Part shown: piece by piece, positions 35,017 to 37,550 of the stretch | Layout of the letters: each line of letters opens with the position of its first letter | How positions within the stretch are numbered: the first letter of the stretch is position 1 | Assembly: GCA_903903925.1 (NCBI GenBank) | Contig: CAIVAU010000105.1 | Location: 1 to 37,550, forward strand | DNA from: an uncultured cyanobacterium | GTDB lineage: Bacteria > Cyanobacteriota > Cyanobacteriia > Cyanobacteriales > Nostocaceae | Length of the DNA stretch: 37,550 nucleotides | Direction: 5' to 3' | Notes under the pieces: generated by a model | Told to the model about the DNA's origin: nothing | Seen by the model: the letters and a program-made list of their open reading frames with translations, nothing else | Databases searched by the model: none | Made by a program: the position numbers and the translations under genes

Positions 35017-36360
35017 CTAATATTTTGAATTAACGGTGCGAACGCTTACAGGTTGTTCAGAAGCTTGACGCTGGGGATGTTGTGCGAAGTGATTACTGGA
35101 TAGAACTGTCAGAGCCCGCGCATATTGAGGGTCATTTTGAGTTCCCACTAAACTGGGATTAGCGGCTAGCTGACGCTGTTGAGCCTCTGTCAAATCTATT
35201 TTGACGTCAGGCGTAATCCCCTTGTGGTTAATATCTGTTCCTTTAGGGGTGTAGTAATGGGCAATAGTGATAGCCACACCAGAACCGTCCGGAAGTTCAT
35301 GAACTGATTGTACTAGAGCTTTGCCAAAAGTTTGACTGCCAACGACGACTGCCCGTCGATTATCCTTTAATGCTCCTGTAAGGATCTCGCTGGCACTGGC
35401 TGAATTATTATCTACTAGAACTGCTAAAGGACGTCTTGTGATGGCAGTGTGATTAGCTTTGGTTTCTTCACTTCCCCCCACACGGTCTACTGTGCGGACT
35501 ATCGAACCATTATCCAGCCACATCCGGGCAATTTCAATGCTTGACTGCAGCAAACCACCAGGATTACCACGCATATCTAACACAAAGCCATCAACTTGTT
35601 TACTGTTCAAATCTCGCATAGCTCGTCGCATTTGATCTGCAGCATGAGCGCTAAATTCTTGCAAGCGGATGTAGCCAATGTGGCGATTGCCTTCTTGCTT
35701 TAATGTGTAGCGTACTGTTGGGATTTCCACATTAGCCCTTGTTAGCTTCAGGTCAAAAATATTTCCCCTGTTTCGTGCTAGCCGCAACGTCACCATCGTG
35801 CCCGCTTTACCACGAATCAGCTTGGAAGCATCTTCCACTTTCATCTGTTGAGTGGGTTTGCCATCAATTGCTATAATCTGGTCCCCCGACTTGATACCTG
35901 CTTTAATTGCTGGGGAGTTTTCTATGGCTTCCACGACAGTCAGTCGCTTAGTTTTTTCATTCAGTTCCATCCGAATGCCAATTGCTCCTGAGACTTCTCC
36001 AGATGTTTGGTTCGTCAGGGCTTCATACTGTTTGGGGTCCATAAACCGAGTGTAGGGGTCCCCCAACTTTTTTAGGGCTTCGCGGATAGCAGTGTAAGCT
36101 TCTTCACGGTTCGTATAATCTTTGCTCAACAGGCTCTGCCTAGTTGTTTGCCAATCTTGTTGATTGAATGTGGTGTCTACATATTCTCGATTCACTAGTT
36201 GCCAGACTTGGTCAACGATCGCCTTTGGGCTATCTTGTAGCGCGGCATGCACAGAGCGACACCAAGTTGGACCAAAAACAGAGAATGTAGCAGTGGTGGC
36301 GATCGCTCCGCCAATCAAGGCTACTTGCAATGGCGAGTAACTTTTCGCTGATTGATTCAT
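35017..36360 (-). CDS. C-terminal processing protease (S41, CtpA/B/C family)
   Basis: 447 aa. An N-terminal hydrophobic signal (about 12-40, LQVALIGGAIATTATFSVF) directs it to the periplasm or thylakoid lumen. A helical domain (about 40-105), a PDZ domain (about 105-190, IGIRMELNEKTKRLTVVEAI, GDQIIAIDGK) and the S41 protease domain follow. The Ser-Lys dyad is Ser322 in NNSASASEI and Lys347 in QTFGKALVQ, exactly 25 residues apart as in D1-processing protease. Cyanobacteria carry three paralogues; CtpA matures photosystem II D1. Which paralogue this is cannot be settled here, although CtpB is my preference. Confidence 0.92.
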   Translation of the reverse strand: MNQSAKSYSPLQVALIGGAIATTATFSVFGPTWCRSVHAALQDSPKAIVDQVWQLVNREYVDTTFNQQDWQTTRQSLLSKDYTNREEAYTAIREALKKLGDPYTRFMDPKQYEALTNQTSGEVSGAIGIRMELNEKTKRLTVVEAIENSPAIKAGIKSGDQIIAIDGKPTQQMKVEDASKLIRGKAGTMVTLRLARNRGNIFDLKLTRANVEIPTVRYTLKQEGNRHIGYIRLQEFSAHAADQMRRAMRDLNSKQVDGFVLDMRGNPGGLLQSSIEIARMWLDNGSIVRTVDRVGGSEETKANHTAITRRPLAVLVDNNSASASEILTGALKDNRRAVVVGSQTFGKALVQSVHELPDGSGVAITIAHYYTPKGTDINHKGITPDVKIDLTEAQQRQLAANPSLVGTQNDPQYARALTVLSSNHFAQHPQRQASEQPVSVRTVNSKY

Positions 36361-36655
36361 GTATCTCTAGCTGGAATAATTGTGTTTTTGACCGTTGAGC
36401 TATCAGGCTTTCCAGAAATTTATCAGTTTTTCTACGTACCTAGACTTTCTTCATTCATACTTTCCACCAAAGAATTGCAATGATTTCCACCTGTTTTCTT
36501 CACATTAGCCAACTTATTCCGTCAGCTTACTGCGAATATGTGACACTTTCCTTAGTGCCAGCTTAGCAATTCAGATTACTTTTCCTAAAGATAGCACTTG
36601 GCTAAACTAATAAGAGTTGCTGGGTTTACCAAAGAAAGCTCCTATCAGGTATGCC
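36361..36655. other. Divergent promoter region between ctp and the DUF218 gene
   Basis: About 295 bases with no gene or strong structure. Both flanking genes start here and read outward. Confidence 0.5.

Positions 36656-37550
<895 letters not shown>

Overview
The window looks like chromosomal DNA of a filamentous, probably heterocyst-forming cyanobacterium (Nostocales). The support is ndhM (a subunit known from cyanobacterial/plastid NDH-1), many GCGATCGC (HIP1) octamers, abundant heptameric and nonameric short tandem repeats between genes, very large Ser/Thr-His hybrid kinases, and a 93-aa protein resembling the Npun_R1517/asr1734 heterocyst regulators. No rRNA, tRNA or CRISPR array was seen.

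Layout. 1-4.3 kb: a 5'-truncated pectate-lyase-like fragment cut at a heptamer array, a GAF-SpoIIE phosphatase, a two-HKD phospholipase-D-like protein, and a VapBC-type pair whose toxin carries an in-frame TGA. 4.3-9.8 kb: one 1808-aa kinase/AAA/GAF/histidine-kinase protein. 9.99-12.19 kb: an apparently intact IS605/IS608-type element (divergent tnpA and tnpB) with TTAC and TCAA boundaries, abutting the 3' remnant of a DUF4058 gene. 12.4-15.3 kb: an ABC-2 ATPase/permease pair and a bestrophin. 15.4-19.3 kb: a coiled-coil EamA transporter and a one-TM coiled-coil protein of unknown function. 20.2-22.8 kb: a possible 34-aa ORF followed by a SucC/SucD-like pair that lacks several catalytic residues. 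23-29.3 kb: FHA-PrsW, a 208-aa unknown, CHAT-FHA and a zinc-ribbon PP2C. 29.8-37.5 kb: small proteins, ndhM, leuD, a NarL-type response regulator, a GT2 glycosyltransferase, a C-terminal processing protease and a DUF218/YdcF-like gene open at the right edge.

How they may work together. The 23-29 kb block combines two phosphothreonine-binding (FHA) proteases of different chemistry, an intramembrane metalloprotease and a caspase-like CHAT protease, with a PP2C phosphatase that could reset the signal. The Hanks-type kinase is not adjacent; the nearest one here is at 4.3-9.8 kb. This is my main candidate for an undescribed module (inference). The degenerate SucCD-like pair just upstream is the second. 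Repeats are the third theme: tandem arrays abut or enter coding ends (pectate lyase fragment, 590-aa protein, CHAT-FHA start, DUF218 C-terminus), and a 93-bp TIR-bearing repeat occurs twice, one copy sitting exactly on a stop codon.
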